Part shown: positions 63,254-64,000 of the stretch, piece by piece | Layout of the letters: the number at the start of each line of letters is the position of its first letter | Numbering within the stretch: position 1 is the stretch's first letter | Assembly: GCA_030263285.1 (NCBI GenBank) | Contig: SZYB01000001.1 | Location: forward strand, 1-64,000 | Reading direction: 5' to 3' | Source: Bergeyella sp. | GTDB taxonomy: Bacteria > Bacteroidota > Bacteroidia > Flavobacteriales > Weeksellaceae | Length of the DNA: 64,000 nt | Translations under genes and position numbers: made by a program | The notes under the pieces: model-generated | What the model was told of the DNA's origin: nothing | Database searches by the model: none | What the model saw: only the letters and a program-made list of their open reading frames with translations

Positions 63254-64000
63254 CTAAAACAAATACTTTACGCCCAGTTGTATTTGGTAAGGATTGCCAG
63301 ATCTGGGCTCCAGTCCTTTTGTGTTGAGATTATAGATAAATTCTTTTTTTTTGGCATTCCACCCTTTTATGGTATAAAGCGGCATATTGCTGTAAGATCT
63401 GTTTACTCCCCAGTTTTTGTTGAGTAGGTTGGCCACATTGAATATATCCAAAGAGAATTCGAACTTTCCTATTTTATCAAAAGCAATTTTCTTTGCAACA
63501 CGCAGATCCCAAATGCTATAAAACCCGTTTATCCCCCCGTTTCGCTCGGTGATTTTGTTATTGTATTTTTGAATATAGTTTTTCAGCGCATTTCCCACTT
63601 CAGGGTCGTTGAGTAGGGATTGTACGAGATCCGGGAAAATATAGGCGAGGTCATTTGAACCGACAAAATCGCCGTTTATATTGCCTCCTGTAAGCAAAGA
63701 AAACCGAGTACCTCCTATCCCGGAACATCGGATTCCGAATGTAAAGCCTGCCATAGACGGAGTGTTTCCGTAGAATACTATTTTGTGTCTGAACTGGTTG
63801 TCAGAATAAGTCATTCTCAGGGATCTGGGATCACCCTGTATGGGGGTAAAAAGAGTAGCAGAGTTGGCTACGTTTCCGTCGTAGGAGGTATTGTCTTTTA
63901 TGTCAGACCAGGTATAACTTGCGGTAAATTCTCCGTCTTTGTGGTATCTGTAACTTGTTTCCAACACAAAAGAAAACTGATCTATTTTTCCGTCACTTAC
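63254..64000 (-). CDS. TonB-dependent receptor, C-terminal part (continues past the window)
   Basis: The open frame runs from beyond base 64000 to a stop at 63254, so 248 residues of the C-terminus are visible. Alternating beta strands with aromatic ends (ETSYRYHKDGEFTASYTWSD; FRHKIVFYGNTPSMAGFTFG; KFEFSLDIFNVANLLNKNWG) and the terminal YQIQLGVKYLF, ending in Phe, indicate an outer-membrane beta-barrel, most like the Oar-type TonB receptors of Bacteroidetes. The plug domain and TonB box are not in the window, so the substrate cannot be suggested. Confidence 0.85.
   Translation of the reverse strand, partial: VSDGKIDQFSFVLETSYRYHKDGEFTASYTWSDIKDNTSYDGNVANSATLFTPIQGDPRSLRMTYSDNQFRHKIVFYGNTPSMAGFTFGIRCSGIGGTRFSLLTGGNINGDFVGSNDLAYIFPDLVQSLLNDPEVGNALKNYIQKYNNKITERNGGINGFYSIWDLRVAKKIAFDKIGKFEFSLDIFNVANLLNKNWGVNRSYSNMPLYTIKGWNAKKKEFIYNLNTKGLEPRSGNPYQIQLGVKYLF

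Overview
The window looks like the chromosome of a low-GC member of Flavobacteriales, most plausibly the Weeksellaceae/Chryseobacterium-Riemerella group. This is inferred from protein character: SusCD/Oar-type TonB receptor, B-type di-heme succinate dehydrogenase, a short ATP synthase epsilon subunit encoded with beta alone, urocanate hydratase, and DUF4369 and META lipoproteins. Weak Shine-Dalgarno sequences and repeated TAnnTTTG -7 elements in front of genes also fit. No rRNA, CRISPR array or intact insertion sequence is visible. Genus and species cannot be fixed from this window alone.

Layout. 0-6.3 kb: OmpA-like lipoprotein, decayed DUF4407 gene, ruvC, tRNA-Asp, a thioredoxin-fold lipoprotein without its cysteines, murB, rnhB. 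6.3-12.6 kb: atpDC, ribF, a LuxE-like acyltransferase, lpxH, queD, an SDR. 12.8-20.9 kb: guaB, an acyl-CoA carboxylase carboxyltransferase, a DprE1/DprE2/HAD operon, a decayed stretch, a cysteine desulfurase, trxA. 21-29.1 kb: sdhCAB, divergent comEC and comF, a upp remnant, der. 29.3-34.7 kb: AddA-like helicase-nuclease, rpsU-xerC-hpf and a Thr-Tyr-Gly-Thr tRNA operon. 34.8-41 kb: an accessory block, described below. 41-50.7 kb: purB, purL, dnaN, pheT, a META-domain lipoprotein. 50.7-58.6 kb: a small acidic protein, a 3-hydroxyacyl-CoA dehydrogenase, a Gfo/Idh oxidoreductase, pcm, hutU, metNIQ. 58.9-64 kb: uvrA, a decayed CPA1 antiporter, a GDPD, and the 3' part of a TonB-dependent receptor.

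The most unusual part is 34.8-41.0 kb. A LytS-type sensor kinase and LytTR regulator are divergent from a tightly coupled operon: a small membrane/coiled-coil protein, a divergent ApbE-type FMN transferase, RnfC, RnfD and a nitroreductase with a lipoprotein signal. RnfA, B, E and G are absent. The arrangement suggests a reduced Rnf-like route carrying electrons from NADH across the membrane to an extracytoplasmic flavoenzyme. Arginine codons differ from the neighbours, and the block sits where the tRNA operon would normally lead into tuf, so it may be acquired.

At least three genes are clearly decayed by several frameshifts or truncation (DUF4407 at 1-2 kb, upp at 27.5 kb, a Na+/H+ antiporter at 61.8-62.4 kb), and a fourth stretch at 18.9-19.4 kb probably is. 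Around them essentially all housekeeping frames are intact, so this looks like real gene loss rather than poor sequence, as seen in host-adapted lineages.
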